DNA from: Micromonospora tulbaghiae
GTDB taxonomy: Bacteria > Actinomycetota > Actinomycetes > Mycobacteriales > Micromonosporaceae
Direction of reading: 5' to 3'
DNA length: 64,000 nucleotides
Assembly (NCBI RefSeq): GCF_900091605.1
Contig: NZ_FMCQ01000001.1
Location: forward strand, 310,001 to 374,000
A model generated the notes under the pieces. That model was not told where the DNA came from, searched no databases, and saw nothing but the letters and a program-made list of their open reading frames with translations. The translations under genes were made by a program, and so were the position numbers. This document shows positions 1 through 8,561 of this stretch, piece after piece; positions within the stretch are counted from its first letter, which is position 1, and every line of letters starts with the position of its first letter.

Positions 1-288
1 CGTCGGTCCGATCCGACGCCGCTCGCCACCGTCCTTGTACGCGGGCAGGAAACCGGCTCCGGCGGCGACCGCGACGAGGGGGCCGAGGAGCAGCCCGGTC
101 ACCTCGGGGGCGATCACGACGGTCGGGCGACCCTCGGGGAACAGCCCGGCCAGCGCCGGACCGACCTGGGCGAGCACGTCGGGGTCGCGCCACCAGCCGG
201 AGATGTCGCTGACCATGTGGGTGCTGCCCGGCCCGGGGTCGATCCACCGGAACAGCTCGACCAGGCGACGACTCAGCACGGTTTCCAT
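1..288 (-). CDS. Phosphoribosyltransferase-family protein, N-terminal part
   Basis: The ATG at 288 opens a minus-strand frame that runs off the left edge; 96 residues are visible. The segment [20 protein letters not shown] followed by AYK resembles the part of adenine-phosphoribosyltransferase-like enzymes just before the flexible loop. The PRPP-binding signature itself would lie outside the window. Family members transfer phosphoribose between PRPP and a base. The substrate cannot be told from this fragment. It is divergent from the RlpA-like gene. Confidence 0.6.
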   Translation of the reverse strand, partial: METVLSRRLVELFRWIDPGPGSTHMVSDISGWWRDPDVLAQVGPALAGLFPEGRPTVVIAPEVTGLLLGPLVAVAAGAGFLPAYKDGGERRRIGPT

Positions 289-379
289 CCTGGCGGATCG
301 GTGGGCCGTTCGGCCGATCGACGGTGGCGTGATCGGCTACACGTACCAGGGTAAATGCGGGCATAGCACCATGATCACG

Positions 380-410
380 TTGACTTCGGAAGTGCTTCTC
401 TCGTTACGGT
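380..410 (+). promoter_or_regulatory. Possible sigma-70-type promoter of the RlpA-like gene
   Basis: TTGACT at 380-385 could be a -35 element. TACGGT (405-410) or the overlapping GTTACG (403-408) could be the -10, giving a spacing of 17-19. It lies about 40 bases before the GTG start at 449. This is pattern matching only. Confidence 0.3.
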
Positions 411-448
411 CCGGGCCGGTTTGTTCAGTTGACGAAAGGACCGGGCCG

Positions 449-1081
449 GTGGCTGCTAGGCACCTTCGTACCCGCAAGTTCTCCTCGCCCGCCGCCATCG
501 CCGCGACCGCGGCGGTCGGCGTGGCGCTCGCGGTCGGCGGCACCGTCGGCGCCGTGCGCCTCACCTCCGCCGAACCGCCCGCCGCACCGGTCGCGGTCGA
601 GACGCTGCCCAGCACACCCGCCCCCACGTCGGCCGCCCCCTCGCCGAGCGCGTCGGCCTCGCCGAGCGCGAGCCTCAGCCCGTCGCCGAAGGCCACAGCG
701 AGCCCGAAGGCGAGCCGCACCCAGGCGGCCTCCCGGAGCAAGGCGCGGACCACCGCCCCGTCGCCGACAGCGAAGAAGACGAGCAGCCCGAAGGTCGTGG
801 ACAGCGGCTCCTGCGGCGCCTCCTTCTACGCCGAGGGTCAGATGACGGCGAACGGCGAGACGTTCAACCCGAACGCGCTCACCGCGGCGCACAAGACGCT
901 GCCGTTCAACACCAAGGTCCGGGTCACCAACCCGGACAACGGCAAGTCCGTGGTGGTGCGGATCAACGACCGTGGCCCGTTCATCGAGGGCCGGTGCCTG
1001 GACCTGTCCCGCGCCGCGTTCGCGACCATCGCCGCCACCGGTCTCGGCCACGTGAACGTCCGGTACGAGGTGCTCGGCTGA
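449..1081 (+). CDS. RlpA-like double-psi beta-barrel protein, membrane-anchored or secreted
   Basis: The protein has 210 residues from a GTG start, chosen because GAAAGGA at 434-440 sits 8 bases upstream. Residues about 12-37 are a hydrophobic signal or anchor. Residues about 40-115 are an Ala/Ser/Pro/Thr/Lys-rich linker. The C-terminal 90 residues carry the RlpA barrel signature: [35 protein letters not shown] and CLDLS. RlpA proteins act on peptidoglycan outside the membrane, and some are lytic transglycosylases. The Asp of NDRGPF, important in active RlpA enzymes, is present. Two cysteines (SCGAS and GRCLDLS) may form a disulfide. I found no c-di-AMP riboswitch in the short upstream region, although such switches often precede actinobacterial wall hydrolase genes. 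Confidence 0.8.
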   Translation: MAARHLRTRKFSSPAAIAATAAVGVALAVGGTVGAVRLTSAEPPAAPVAVETLPSTPAPTSAAPSPSASASPSASLSPSPKATASPKASRTQAASRSKARTTAPSPTAKKTSSPKVVDSGSCGASFYAEGQMTANGETFNPNALTAAHKTLPFNTKVRVTNPDNGKSVVVRINDRGPFIEGRCLDLSRAAFATIAATGLGHVNVRYEVLG

Positions 1082-1149
1082 CCGGCCACTCGGGCAGAAC
1101 TTCCACGACCGACGGGCCAGGTTCATTCTCCCGTTCACGTCCATCAGGC

Positions 1150-2277
1150 ATGCTGTCCGATGTACGCACGCAACCCTTTCAGCCGGGCCGAGGCCCGCTG
1201 AGCCCCGGATCCCGCGCCGGTCTCGGCGCGGCCCTCGCGCTGCTCGCGATCGTGGTCGCAGTGGAGCTCGCCGACGGCCGGCCGGCGCACTACCTCGCGC
1301 TGATGGTCGTCGCGCCGTTCCTCGCGGCGGCACTGGCCTCCTGGCGGGTGGTGCTCGCGGTCGGCGGCCTGGCCACCGCCATCGGCATCGGCTTCGCCGT
1401 CGCCGAACGGGGTAGCCCGCTGGTGACAGTGGTCAACGTGACGGCTGTCGGGGCGGCCACCGCGATCGCGGCCGCCACGGCGGCGATACGCCAGCGCCAG
1501 GCCGACCGGATCACGGAGCTGTCCCGGCTCGCGTCGGTCGCCCAGCAGGCGGTGCTGCGACCACTCGGACCGCAGGTCGGGACGCTCGCGGTGGCGGCGC
1601 GGTACATCTCCTCCACAGCGACGGCCGAGATCGGCGGCGACCTGTACGAGGTGATGGACACCCCGTACGGCGTCCGCATGATCATCGGCGACGTACGGGG
1701 CAAAGGGCTGGACGCGGTCCGTCTGGCCAGCATCGTGCTCGGCTCCTACCGGCACGTCGCGTACGAGCGGGCCGACCTGCGCGCGGTGGTGACCGACCTG
1801 GACCGCGCGGTGGCCCGCAATGTCGGTGACGAGGACTTCGTCACGGCGGCCCTGGTCGAGGAGCGGGGCGGCACGCTCACCATCGTCAACTGCGGGCACC
1901 CGCCGCCGTTGCTGCTGCGCCGGGGCGCGGTGATCCCGCTGGAGCCGCCCGCGCCCGCGCCGCCGCTGGGTTTCATGCCCGTCGTCCGGCCCCGGGTGGA
2001 GCGGCTGGAGCCGGGCGACCGGCTGCTGCTGTTCACCGACGGGCTGGGCGAGGCGCGCCGGGACGGCGAGTTCTTCCCCACCGCCGACCGTGCCTGGCGG
2101 CTGCTCGGCCACGGCACCGTCGCCGACGGGCTGGCCTCGTTGGAGACCGCCCTGGTCGAGTGGGTGCACGGCCGGCTCGACGACGACATCGCGCTGGTCC
2201 TGATGGAGTACGTCGGCGCGCGCAGCACCACCGCCTCGCCGGTCCCGAGCTGGGAGGTCGGCGCCGCCGACGGATGA
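1150..2277 (+). CDS. Membrane-bound PP2C-type (SpoIIE domain) serine/threonine phosphatase
   Basis: The protein has 375 residues from the ATG at 1150. An open frame continues upstream, but the homologous part begins here. Residues about 20-105 form roughly four transmembrane segments. Residues about 150-365 are a SpoIIE/RsbU-type phosphatase domain with metal-binding acidic motifs: GGDLYEVMD near 161, GDVRGKG near 181, FTDGLGEAR, and DDIALVL near 345. Enzymes of this family dephosphorylate anti-anti-sigma factors or similar targets, so a signalling role at the membrane is inferred. No sensor domain (PAS or GAF) is seen beyond the membrane region, and no partner anti-sigma gene is adjacent. 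Confidence 0.82.
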   Translation: MLSDVRTQPFQPGRGPLSPGSRAGLGAALALLAIVVAVELADGRPAHYLALMVVAPFLAAALASWRVVLAVGGLATAIGIGFAVAERGSPLVTVVNVTAVGAATAIAAATAAIRQRQADRITELSRLASVAQQAVLRPLGPQVGTLAVAARYISSTATAEIGGDLYEVMDTPYGVRMIIGDVRGKGLDAVRLASIVLGSYRHVAYERADLRAVVTDLDRAVARNVGDEDFVTAALVEERGGTLTIVNCGHPPPLLLRRGAVIPLEPPAPAPPLGFMPVVRPRVERLEPGDRLLLFTDGLGEARRDGEFFPTADRAWRLLGHGTVADGLASLETALVEWVHGRLDDDIALVLMEYVGARSTTASPVPSWEVGAADG

Positions 2278-2393
2278 ACGGGAAGTGTGTAATCGCTGTC
2301 ACTTCCGAGATCCGCTTGTCGTTGCCTACCGGCGAGTAATACAGTCTGGAGTTACTGATCGGTAACACCTGTCCGGAAGCGGGGCCAGCGAGC

Positions 2394-4250
2394 ATGACCC
2401 ACTACAAGAGCAATGTGCGGGACCTCGAGTTCAACCTGTTCGAGGTATTCGGGGCGGACCGGACGCTCGGCCAGGCGCCGTTCACGGACCTGGACGTCGA
2501 CACCGCCCGCAGCTTCCTCGGCGAGGTCGACCGCCTCGCCCGCGAGGATCTGGCCGCCAGCTACTCGGACAGCGACCGCAATCCGCCGGTCTTCGACCCG
2601 GCGACGTTCACCGCGCCGCTGCCGGAGTCGTTCAAGAAGTCGTACAAGGCGTTCATGGACTCCGAGTTCTGGCGCCTGGACCTGCCGGAGTCCCTGGGCG
2701 GCACCAACGCCCCGCGCGCCCTCTGGTGGTCGCTCGCCGAGCTGGTGCTCGGCGCCAACGCCCCGATCTGGATGTACGCCTCCGGCCCGTCCTTCGCCCA
2801 CGTGCTGCACGTCGAGGGCACCGAGGAGCAGAAGAAGTGGGCCCGGCTCTTCATCGACAAGCAGTGGGGCTCGACCATGGTCCTCACCGAGCCGGACGCC
2901 GGCTCCGACGTGGGCGCCGGCCGTACCCGCGCGATCCAGCAGCCGGACGGCTCGTGGCACATCGAGGGCGTGAAGCGCTTCATCACCTCCGGTGAGCACG
3001 ACCTGAGCGACAACATCGTCCACTACGTGCTGGCCCGTCCGGTCGGCGTCGAGGGCGTCGGCGGCCCGGGCACCAAGGGCCTGTCGCTGTTCGTCGTGCC
3101 GAAGTACCACTTCGACGCCGAGACCGGCGAGCTGGGCGAGCGCAACGGCGTCTACGCGACGAACGTCGAGCACAAGATGGGCCTGAAGGTCTCGAACACC
3201 TGTGAGGTGACCTTCGGCGAGCACGGCGTACCGGCCAAGGGCTGGCTGCTGGGCGAGAAGCACGACGGCATCCGCCAGATGTTCATGATCATCGAGTACG
3301 CCCGGATGCTCGTCGGCACGAAGGCGATCGCCACGCTCTCCACCGGCTACCTCAACGCGCTGGAGTACGCCAAGAACCGGGTGCAGGGCGCCGACCTCAC
3401 CCAGATGGCCGACAAGACCGCCCCGCGGGTGACCATCACCAACCACCCGGACGTGCGCCGCTCGCTGCTGCTGCAGAAGTCGTACGCCGAGGGCCTGCGC
3501 GCGCTGGTCTGCTACACCGCGACCTGGCAGGACAAGGTCACGATCGCCGAGGCGGCCGGTGACGAGAAGGCCACCAAGCTGGCGAAGCGGGTCAACGACC
3601 TGCTCCTGCCGCTGGTCAAGGGCGTCGGTTCGGAGCGGGCGTACGAGCTGCTCGGTCACGAGGCGCTGCAGACCTACGGCGGTTCCGGCTTCCTCCAGGA
3701 CTACCCGCTGGAGCAGTACGTCCGGGACGCCAAGATCGACACCCTGTACGAGGGCACGACCGCGATCCAGAGTCTCGACCTGATCTTCCGGAAGATCGTC
3801 CGGGACAACGGCAAGGCCCTGATGGCGGTCGCCGCCGAGATCCAGGAGCACATCGCCTCCGAGGCCGGCAACGGCCAGCTCAAGGAGGAGCGTCAGGCGC
3901 TCGGCAAGGCGCTCGCCGAGATCCAGAACATCCTCGGCGTGATGACCGGCTGGCTGGGCGAGGCCCAGGGCGGCGACACCCGCGCGCTCTACAAGGTCGG
4001 CCTGAGCAGCCGCCGGTTCCTGCTGGCGATCGGCGACCTGGTGGTCGGCTGGCTGCTCCAGAAGCAGGCGGACGTGGCGCTGAAGGCGCTGGCCGGCGAG
4101 GTCTCCGCGGCCGACAAGTCCTTCTACGCCGGCAAGGTCGCCGCGGCCCGGTTCTTCGCCCGCGAGGTGCTGCCCCGCATCGGCGCCGACCGCCGGATCA
4201 TCGAGGGCACCGACCTGGAGATCATGGACCTCCCGGAGGAGGTCTTCTGA
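2394..4250 (+). CDS. Acyl-CoA dehydrogenase, FadE5-like
   Basis: The flavoprotein has 618 residues. It should oxidise acyl-CoA to trans-2-enoyl-CoA in fatty-acid beta-oxidation. The N-terminus ([20 protein letters not shown]) closely matches the mycobacterial FadE5 type as I remember it, and the length fits that long class. Visible motifs are [17 protein letters not shown] (FAD and substrate region), [12 protein letters not shown], and [16 protein letters not shown] near residue 452, which holds the expected catalytic Glu. About 150 further residues form the helical C-terminal extension of this class. The gene appears monocistronic, with a strong hairpin about 50 bases after the stop. Confidence 0.92.
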   Translation: MTHYKSNVRDLEFNLFEVFGADRTLGQAPFTDLDVDTARSFLGEVDRLAREDLAASYSDSDRNPPVFDPATFTAPLPESFKKSYKAFMDSEFWRLDLPESLGGTNAPRALWWSLAELVLGANAPIWMYASGPSFAHVLHVEGTEEQKKWARLFIDKQWGSTMVLTEPDAGSDVGAGRTRAIQQPDGSWHIEGVKRFITSGEHDLSDNIVHYVLARPVGVEGVGGPGTKGLSLFVVPKYHFDAETGELGERNGVYATNVEHKMGLKVSNTCEVTFGEHGVPAKGWLLGEKHDGIRQMFMIIEYARMLVGTKAIATLSTGYLNALEYAKNRVQGADLTQMADKTAPRVTITNHPDVRRSLLLQKSYAEGLRALVCYTATWQDKVTIAEAAGDEKATKLAKRVNDLLLPLVKGVGSERAYELLGHEALQTYGGSGFLQDYPLEQYVRDAKIDTLYEGTTAIQSLDLIFRKIVRDNGKALMAVAAEIQEHIASEAGNGQLKEERQALGKALAEIQNILGVMTGWLGEAQGGDTRALYKVGLSSRRFLLAIGDLVVGWLLQKQADVALKALAGEVSAADKSFYAGKVAAARFFAREVLPRIGADRRIIEGTDLEIMDLPEEVF

Positions 4251-4298
4251 GCCCTTCCGGGGGCTTTCACCCCTAGAACGTCACTCTCCCCCTCATGA

Positions 4299-4332
4299 CG
4301 ACGGCCGGCGGGCACCAGCCCGCCGGCCGTCG
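4299..4332 (+). terminator. Intrinsic-terminator-like hairpin after the acyl-CoA dehydrogenase gene
   Basis: A perfect 14-bp stem (4299-4312 with 4319-4332) closes a 6-base loop 49 bases past the stop codon. There is no T-tract, as is common in high-GC actinobacteria. Confidence 0.7.
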
Positions 4333-4434
4333 CCGTGCGCGTGCCGGGGTGGATAGGCGGCCCGGTGGCGGGTAACCGTCGCGGACCACGACCGGAGTAC
4401 GCCCAAGGCCATCGCACGGGGGAGTGCAGCGCAC

Positions 4435-4704
4435 ATGGGCATTGGTAGCGCCATCTTTCTCATCGCGCTCGGCGCGATCATGACCTTCGCCATCCGGGCC
4501 AACGTCTGGTGGATCGACCTGCGCGCGGTCGGCTGGGTGTTCATCCTGGCCGGGCTGGGCGTCCTGCTGACCACGCTGTGGTTCTGGCAGGACCGCCGCA
4601 AGCGGGCCCGCACGCTCATCGTGGAGGAGAACCGGCTCTCGCATCCGACCGCGATGATGCCGCCGCCGCCCGACCCGCCGCCGCCGACGGCCCCGCCGTC
4701 CTGA
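4435..4704 (+). CDS. Small membrane protein, DUF6458 family (copy 1)
   Basis: The protein has 89 residues. It opens with MGIGSAIFLIALGAI and has two membrane helices at residues about 3-22 and 31-52, separated by VWWIDLRAVGW. A basic stretch (RRKRAR) and a proline-rich tail follow. This pattern fits the DUF6458 family of actinobacterial two-helix proteins of unknown function. A paralogue sharing the opening motif is at 6791-7081. No partner is evident. Confidence 0.75.
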   Translation: MGIGSAIFLIALGAIMTFAIRANVWWIDLRAVGWVFILAGLGVLLTTLWFWQDRRKRARTLIVEENRLSHPTAMMPPPPDPPPPTAPPS

Positions 4705-4713
4705 CGCCGCGTC

Positions 4714-5580
4714 TCAACGGCCGATCCGGTCCAGCTCGGCGAGGTCGTCGCCGGAGAGGGCCAGCCCGGCTCCCGCGACGTTCTCGCGCAGGTGCGCGAC
4801 GGACTTGGTGCCGGGGATCAGCAGGATGTTCGGCGAGCGCCGCAGCAGCCAGGCCAGGGCGACGCCCATCGGCGTCGCCCCCAGGCGTTCGGCCACCGCC
4901 GACAACGCCGAGGACTGCAACGGGGTGAACCCGCCGAGCGGGAAGAACGGCACGTAGGCGACGCCCTGCCGGGCCAGCTCGTCGATCAGGTCGTCGTCCT
5001 GGCGGTGGGCCAGGTTGTACAGGTTCTGCACGCAGACGATCGGCGCGATCGACCGCGCCTCGGCCACCTGTTCCGGCGTCACGTTGCTCAGGCCCAGGTG
5101 GCGGATCAGACCCTCCTGCTGGAGCGTGGCGAGCGTGTCCAGCGCCTCGGCGAGCGATCCGGGCTGCGGCCCTGTGGCGTCGCCCAGCCGCAGGTTCACC
5201 AGGCCGAGCGCGTCCACGCCGAGCGTCTCCAGGTTGTCCCGGACCTGCCGGCGCAGGCTCTCCGGATCCCGCGCGGTGGGCCACCCGCCCTGCTGGTCCC
5301 GGTCCGCGCCGACCTTGGTGACGACGTGCAGCGAATCGGGGTACGGGTGCAGCGCCTCCCGGATCAGCCGGTTGGTGACGAACGGCCCGTAAGCCGCGCT
5401 GGTGTCGATGTGGGTGATGCCGAGCGCGACCGCCTCGCGCAGCACCGCCAGGGCGCCGTCGTGGTCGGCCGGCGGTCCCATCACCCAGGGGCCGGCGAGC
5501 TGCATCGCGCCGTAGCCGAACCGGGTGACGGTCAGGTCGCCCAGCGTCCAGTTGCCGCCGGGAAGGGTGGTGCGGGCCAT
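4714..5580 (-). CDS. Aldo/keto reductase
   Basis: The protein has 288 residues and the aldo/keto reductase TIM-barrel pattern. DTSAAYG provides the Asp and Tyr of the usual tetrad, and HVVTKVG provides the Lys. The strand that normally carries the tetrad His reads LGLVNLRLGD, with Asn in its place, a variant I have seen in actinobacterial members. GLSNVTPEQ and LLIPGTKSVAHLRENV form the NADPH phosphate-binding end. It should reduce a carbonyl with NADPH; the substrate is unknown. It is divergent from an HxlR regulator that probably controls it. It ends 9 bases from the convergent DUF6458 gene. Confidence 0.85.
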   Translation of the reverse strand: MARTTLPGGNWTLGDLTVTRFGYGAMQLAGPWVMGPPADHDGALAVLREAVALGITHIDTSAAYGPFVTNRLIREALHPYPDSLHVVTKVGADRDQQGGWPTARDPESLRRQVRDNLETLGVDALGLVNLRLGDATGPQPGSLAEALDTLATLQQEGLIRHLGLSNVTPEQVAEARSIAPIVCVQNLYNLAHRQDDDLIDELARQGVAYVPFFPLGGFTPLQSSALSAVAERLGATPMGVALAWLLRRSPNILLIPGTKSVAHLRENVAGAGLALSGDDLAELDRIGR

Positions 5581-5655
5581 GCGTGTACCTCTTGGCTCTC
5601 GTCGTCCGTCACGGGCGCCGCCGGATCGCGGCACCCGGCCTCCACTATCGGGGTG

Positions 5656-5688
5656 TAACTTTCCGGGGGGAAGTAGGCACCTGAAAGT
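5656..5688. promoter_or_regulatory. Candidate HxlR operator in the divergent region
   Basis: The arms ACTTTC (5658-5663) and GAAAGT (5683-5688) are inverted. A nested pair, ACTT (5658-5661) and AAGT (5671-5674), is also present. The site lies between the divergent reductase and HxlR genes, where HxlR regulators usually bind. Assignment is by position and symmetry only. Confidence 0.4.
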
Positions 5689-5718
5689 GCGTAGCTCACC
5701 GAGGCGGCAGGAGCACAG

Positions 5719-6126
5719 ATGAGCAAGGCGGAGTACGACGCGTTCCTGGCCCAGTGCCCCAGCCGGCAGCTGCTCGACCGGATCACCGACAAGTGGGTCA
5801 CGCTGGTGCTGGCCGCGTTGCGCAGCGACGGCTCGCACCGGTTCGGAGCGGACTGCGCCGGCGAGCCGCGCCCGAGGCGATACTCCGAGCTGTTCCGCAC
5901 GCTTCCCGGGGTCAGCCAGAAGATGCTCACGCAGACGCTGCGCGCCCTGGAACGCGACGGAATGATCATCCGAACCGTGGAGCCGACGGTGCCGGTCACG
6001 GTCACCTACGAGCTGACCGACCTCGGGTTCTCCCTGCACGAGATGATCCGGGGCCTGAAGACCTGGGCGGAGACGCACATGGACGACGTACTCACCAACC
6101 GGGCGGCCTACGACAGCCGGGTCTGA
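5719..6126 (+). CDS. HxlR-family winged-helix regulator with two cysteines
   Basis: The protein has 135 residues. The HxlR core is clear: LLDRITDKWVTLVL, LPGVSQKMLTQTLRALERDG and VPVTVTYELTDLG. Cys13 (AQCPSRQ) is the conserved N-terminal cysteine. An insert of about 14 residues between helix 2 and the recognition region adds Cys46 (GADCAGE). In Bacillus HypR, an HxlR-family sensor, two cysteines at similar positions form the redox switch, so thiol sensing is a reasonable inference. GGCAGGAG precedes the ATG. It probably regulates the divergent aldo/keto reductase. Confidence 0.85.
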   Translation: MSKAEYDAFLAQCPSRQLLDRITDKWVTLVLAALRSDGSHRFGADCAGEPRPRRYSELFRTLPGVSQKMLTQTLRALERDGMIIRTVEPTVPVTVTYELTDLGFSLHEMIRGLKTWAETHMDDVLTNRAAYDSRV

Positions 6127-6136
6127 GTCGTACCGG

Positions 6137-6673
6137 TCAGGCGCGGGCGGTGTGGCGCGCGGTGAGCGGCGCTCGGCCCGGGGCCAGCTCGGCCCAGCGG
6201 GTCGTCGGCCGGTGCACCACGAGATCGGTGGTACGCAGCCCGTCCGGGTCGGCCCGCTGCGGATCGAGCAGCGCCGAGAGCAGCGAGACACCCGGGTTGT
6301 GCGCCACGAGCAGCACCGTGCCGGCGGCCGGCTCGACCGTCCGGACCAGCTCCAGCAGTTGGTCCGGGTGCGCGTCGTACGCGGTCGCCTCGTACCGCAC
6401 CGCCGGGACCGAACCGGCCGGGCCGCCCTCCGGGGGCGAGCCGGTCATGCCCATCGCCACGTCGTGCCAGGTCTGCCGGGTACGACGGGCCGGCGAGCAG
6501 AGCACCACGTCGGGAAGCAGCCCTTGCCGGGCCAGCCAGGCGCCGGCCGCCGCGGCGTCGGCGTGACCCCGCGCGGTGAGCGACCGCTCCGCGTCCGGAC
6601 CGTCCGCGGACTGCTCGGCCTTGGCGTGCCGCAGCAGCACCAGCGTCCGCTGCCCGTTCCTGCCGTCCGTCAT
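6137..6673 (-). CDS. SixA-type histidine phosphatase
   Basis: The protein has 178 residues in the histidine phosphatase (phosphoglycerate mutase-like) superfamily. The catalytic motif is LVLLRHAKAE at residues about 11-20. SLTARGHADA, CSPARRTRQTW and LLVAHNPGVS carry the second Arg and His. The short length and RHAKAE sequence are typical of SixA, which removes phosphate from phosphohistidine; the physiological target here is unknown. The start is the ATG at 6673, matching the family N-terminus, although the frame stays open upstream. It converges with the HxlR gene, 10 bases apart. Confidence 0.82.
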   Translation of the reverse strand: MTDGRNGQRTLVLLRHAKAEQSADGPDAERSLTARGHADAAAAGAWLARQGLLPDVVLCSPARRTRQTWHDVAMGMTGSPPEGGPAGSVPAVRYEATAYDAHPDQLLELVRTVEPAAGTVLLVAHNPGVSLLSALLDPQRADPDGLRTTDLVVHRPTTRWAELAPGRAPLTARHTARA

Positions 6674-6790
6674 ACCGCCCAGCTTGCCTGATTGACGATC
6701 AAAGCGCCTGGGTATGTCGATGTGTGCCGCTACCTCATCCATGGCCGCGGCGGGCAGGAAACGCCAGCAGGACGCCAAGGAGGCGACGTC

Positions 6791-7081
6791 ATGGGCATCG
6801 GTGCCAGTATCTTCCTCATCGCGCTCGGCGCGATCTTCGCGTTCGCCGTCGACGCCAACCTGGGATGGCTGAACCTCAACGTGGTGGGCTGGGTGCTCAT
6901 GCTCGCCGGCGTCGCCGGCCTGCTCACCACGCTCTACTTCTGGAACAGCCGCCGCCGGGTCGTGGCCGCCCCGGTACGCGAGCAGGTGGTCGCCGAGCCG
7001 GTGGTGCCGGTGCGTGACGACCGCGTCGTGCGCGAGGAGTACCGCGAGGTGCGCCGCCCGGGCTCGGGCTACCCGGCCTGA
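6791..7081 (+). CDS. Small membrane protein, DUF6458 family (copy 2)
   Basis: The protein has 96 residues. It begins MGIGASIFLIALGAIF, almost identical to the gene at 4435, and has the same two-helix layout with LGWLNLNVVGW between helices. The cytosolic tail differs, being charged and valine-rich (VREQVVAEPVVPVRDDRVVR). GGAGGCGAC lies just before the ATG. Function is unknown. The tail difference suggests the paralogues do separate jobs or bind different partners. Confidence 0.75.
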   Translation: MGIGASIFLIALGAIFAFAVDANLGWLNLNVVGWVLMLAGVAGLLTTLYFWNSRRRVVAAPVREQVVAEPVVPVRDDRVVREEYREVRRPGSGYPA

Positions 7082-7092
7082 CCCCACGAACC

Positions 7093-7122
7093 CGAGGGCC
7101 CCGCAACGGCGCGGGGCCCTCG
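7093..7122. terminator. Hairpin terminator between convergent genes
   Basis: A perfect 12-bp stem (7093-7104 with 7111-7122) closes a 6-base loop, 11 bases after the DUF6458 stop codon. It could also serve the convergent hemolysin III gene. Confidence 0.7.
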
Positions 7123-7193
7123 CGCATGTCCGGAGCCCGGCGCGGCGCGATACGGCCCGAGGCCGGTGCGGGCGCGGCCGGGCGCGGCTCGGC

Positions 7194-7871
7194 TCAGGCG
7201 AACAACGCGAAGTAGATCGCGATGTGGTGGCAGATCGCCGCGACGAGCGTGCAGGCGTGGAAGAACTCGTGGTGCCCGAAGACGGTGGGCCACGGGTTCG
7301 GCCGGCGCAGCGCGTAGAACACCGCGCCCACGCTGTAGATCGCGCCGCCCACGCTCAGCAGCACCAGCGCGGTGACGCCACCGGCATGAAGGATCTGCGG
7401 CAGCATGGCCACCGCGACCCAGCCGAGCGCCAGGTAGAGCGGCGCGGAGACCCAGCGCGGCGCGTGCGGCCAGATCAGCTTCACCGCCACGCCCGCGATC
7501 GCGCCGCCCCAGACCAGGCTCAGCATGATCGTGGCCTGCCGGGTGTCCAGCAGCAGCGCGCAGAACGGTGTGTAGGTGCCGGCGATGAACACGAAGATCA
7601 TCGAGTGGTCCATCCGGCGCATGATCTGGTAGCCGCGTTCGGACCAGACCCGCCGGTGGTAGAGCGCGCTGGTGCCGAACAGTCCGCACACGGTGAAGCT
7701 GTAGATCAGGCAGCTCACCAGCGGCGCCCAGCCGGGACGGCCGGCGGCGATCGAACACAGCACGATGCCGCAGACGAGAGCGGCGAAGAACGCGTACGCG
7801 TGCAGCCAGCCGCGCATGCGCGGCTTCCCGATGTCGGCCGGCCGGAGCCGGAACGGTGCGGAGGTCGTCAC
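7194..7871 (-). CDS. Hemolysin III (PAQR-like) membrane protein
   Basis: The protein has 225 residues from a GTG start and about seven membrane helices. Family signatures are SALYHRRVW, MRRMDHSMIFVFIAGTYTP and the terminal FGHHEFFHACTLVAAICHH. Histidines in these segments form the putative zinc site of the PAQR/HlyIII superfamily. Despite the name, most bacterial members have no proven haemolytic role. It is divergent from pxpB across 75 bases that hold a perfect 12-bp palindrome. Confidence 0.88.
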   Translation of the reverse strand: MTTSAPFRLRPADIGKPRMRGWLHAYAFFAALVCGIVLCSIAAGRPGWAPLVSCLIYSFTVCGLFGTSALYHRRVWSERGYQIMRRMDHSMIFVFIAGTYTPFCALLLDTRQATIMLSLVWGGAIAGVAVKLIWPHAPRWVSAPLYLALGWVAVAMLPQILHAGGVTALVLLSVGGAIYSVGAVFYALRRPNPWPTVFGHHEFFHACTLVAAICHHIAIYFALFA

Positions 7872-7896
7872 CTCAATAGGTTACGACGGCGTAGGT

Positions 7897-7908
7897 TACT
7901 TGCAAGTA
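7897..7908. promoter_or_regulatory. 12-bp perfect palindrome in the hlyIII-pxpB divergent region
   Basis: TACTTGCAAGTA reads the same on both strands and lies centrally between the two divergent starts. This is a typical operator size for a dimeric repressor. No regulator gene is adjacent. Confidence 0.45.
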
Positions 7909-7946
7909 GTGTGGACCGTCACGTCACCCGGCGGGAGGATGACCGG

Positions 7947-8561
7947 ATGCTGATCCGGCCGGTCGGGGCGCACGCCCTGCTCCTCGACTGCGACCACGCG
8001 GAGCAGGTGCAGGCGTGGCGAGCCGAGCTGTGGCACCGGCGCGAGGCGGGCGAGCTGACCGCCACCGAGATCGTCCCCGGCGCGGTCACCGTGCTGCTCG
8101 ACGGCGTACCGGACCCGGAGGCGGCCGCCGCCCGGATCGCCGGCTGGCGCCCCCGGGCCGCCACCTCCGGCGCGACCACCGCCGAGGTCCGGGTGCCTGT
8201 CGTGTACGACGGGGAGGATCTTCCGCATGTCGCGGACCACTGGCACGTCGATGTGCCCGCAGTCGTCGACCGGCTGCGGCGTACCGAGTTCCGGGTCGCG
8301 TTCTGCGGGTTCGCGCCCGGGTTCGCGTACCTGACCGGGCTGCCGCCCGAGCTGGCCGTGCCCCGGCTCGCCACGCCGCGTACCCGGGTGCCGGCCGGCT
8401 CGGTCGCGCTCGCCGGCCCGTACGCGGGCATCTACCCCGCCGCGTCACCGGGCGGCTGGCTGCTCGTCGGCCGCACCGACCTGCCGCTGTTCGACGTGCA
8501 CGCCGATCCGCCCGCCCGGCTCACCCCCGGCACCCGCGTCCGGCTGGCCGACGCGTCGTGA
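7947..8561 (+). CDS. pxpB: 5-oxoprolinase subunit PxpB (KipI family)
   Basis: The protein has 204 residues from the ATG at 7947, with GGGAGG 8 bases upstream. The KipI/PxpB core is visible: VPVVYDGEDLPHVAD, FCGFAPGFAYLTGLP and the conserved GSVALAGPYAGIYPAASPGGW. With PxpC and PxpA it forms the ATP-dependent prokaryotic 5-oxoprolinase, which opens 5-oxoproline to glutamate. The stop overlaps the GTG start of pxpC (GTGA), so translation is probably coupled. Confidence 0.92.
   Translation: MLIRPVGAHALLLDCDHAEQVQAWRAELWHRREAGELTATEIVPGAVTVLLDGVPDPEAAAARIAGWRPRAATSGATTAEVRVPVVYDGEDLPHVADHWHVDVPAVVDRLRRTEFRVAFCGFAPGFAYLTGLPPELAVPRLATPRTRVPAGSVALAGPYAGIYPAASPGGWLLVGRTDLPLFDVHADPPARLTPGTRVRLADAS

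Noticed and set aside
289..448. c-di-AMP (ydaO) riboswitch before the RlpA-like gene
   Set aside because: Such switches often precede wall hydrolases, but the 160-base region lacks the conserved ydaO core sequences.
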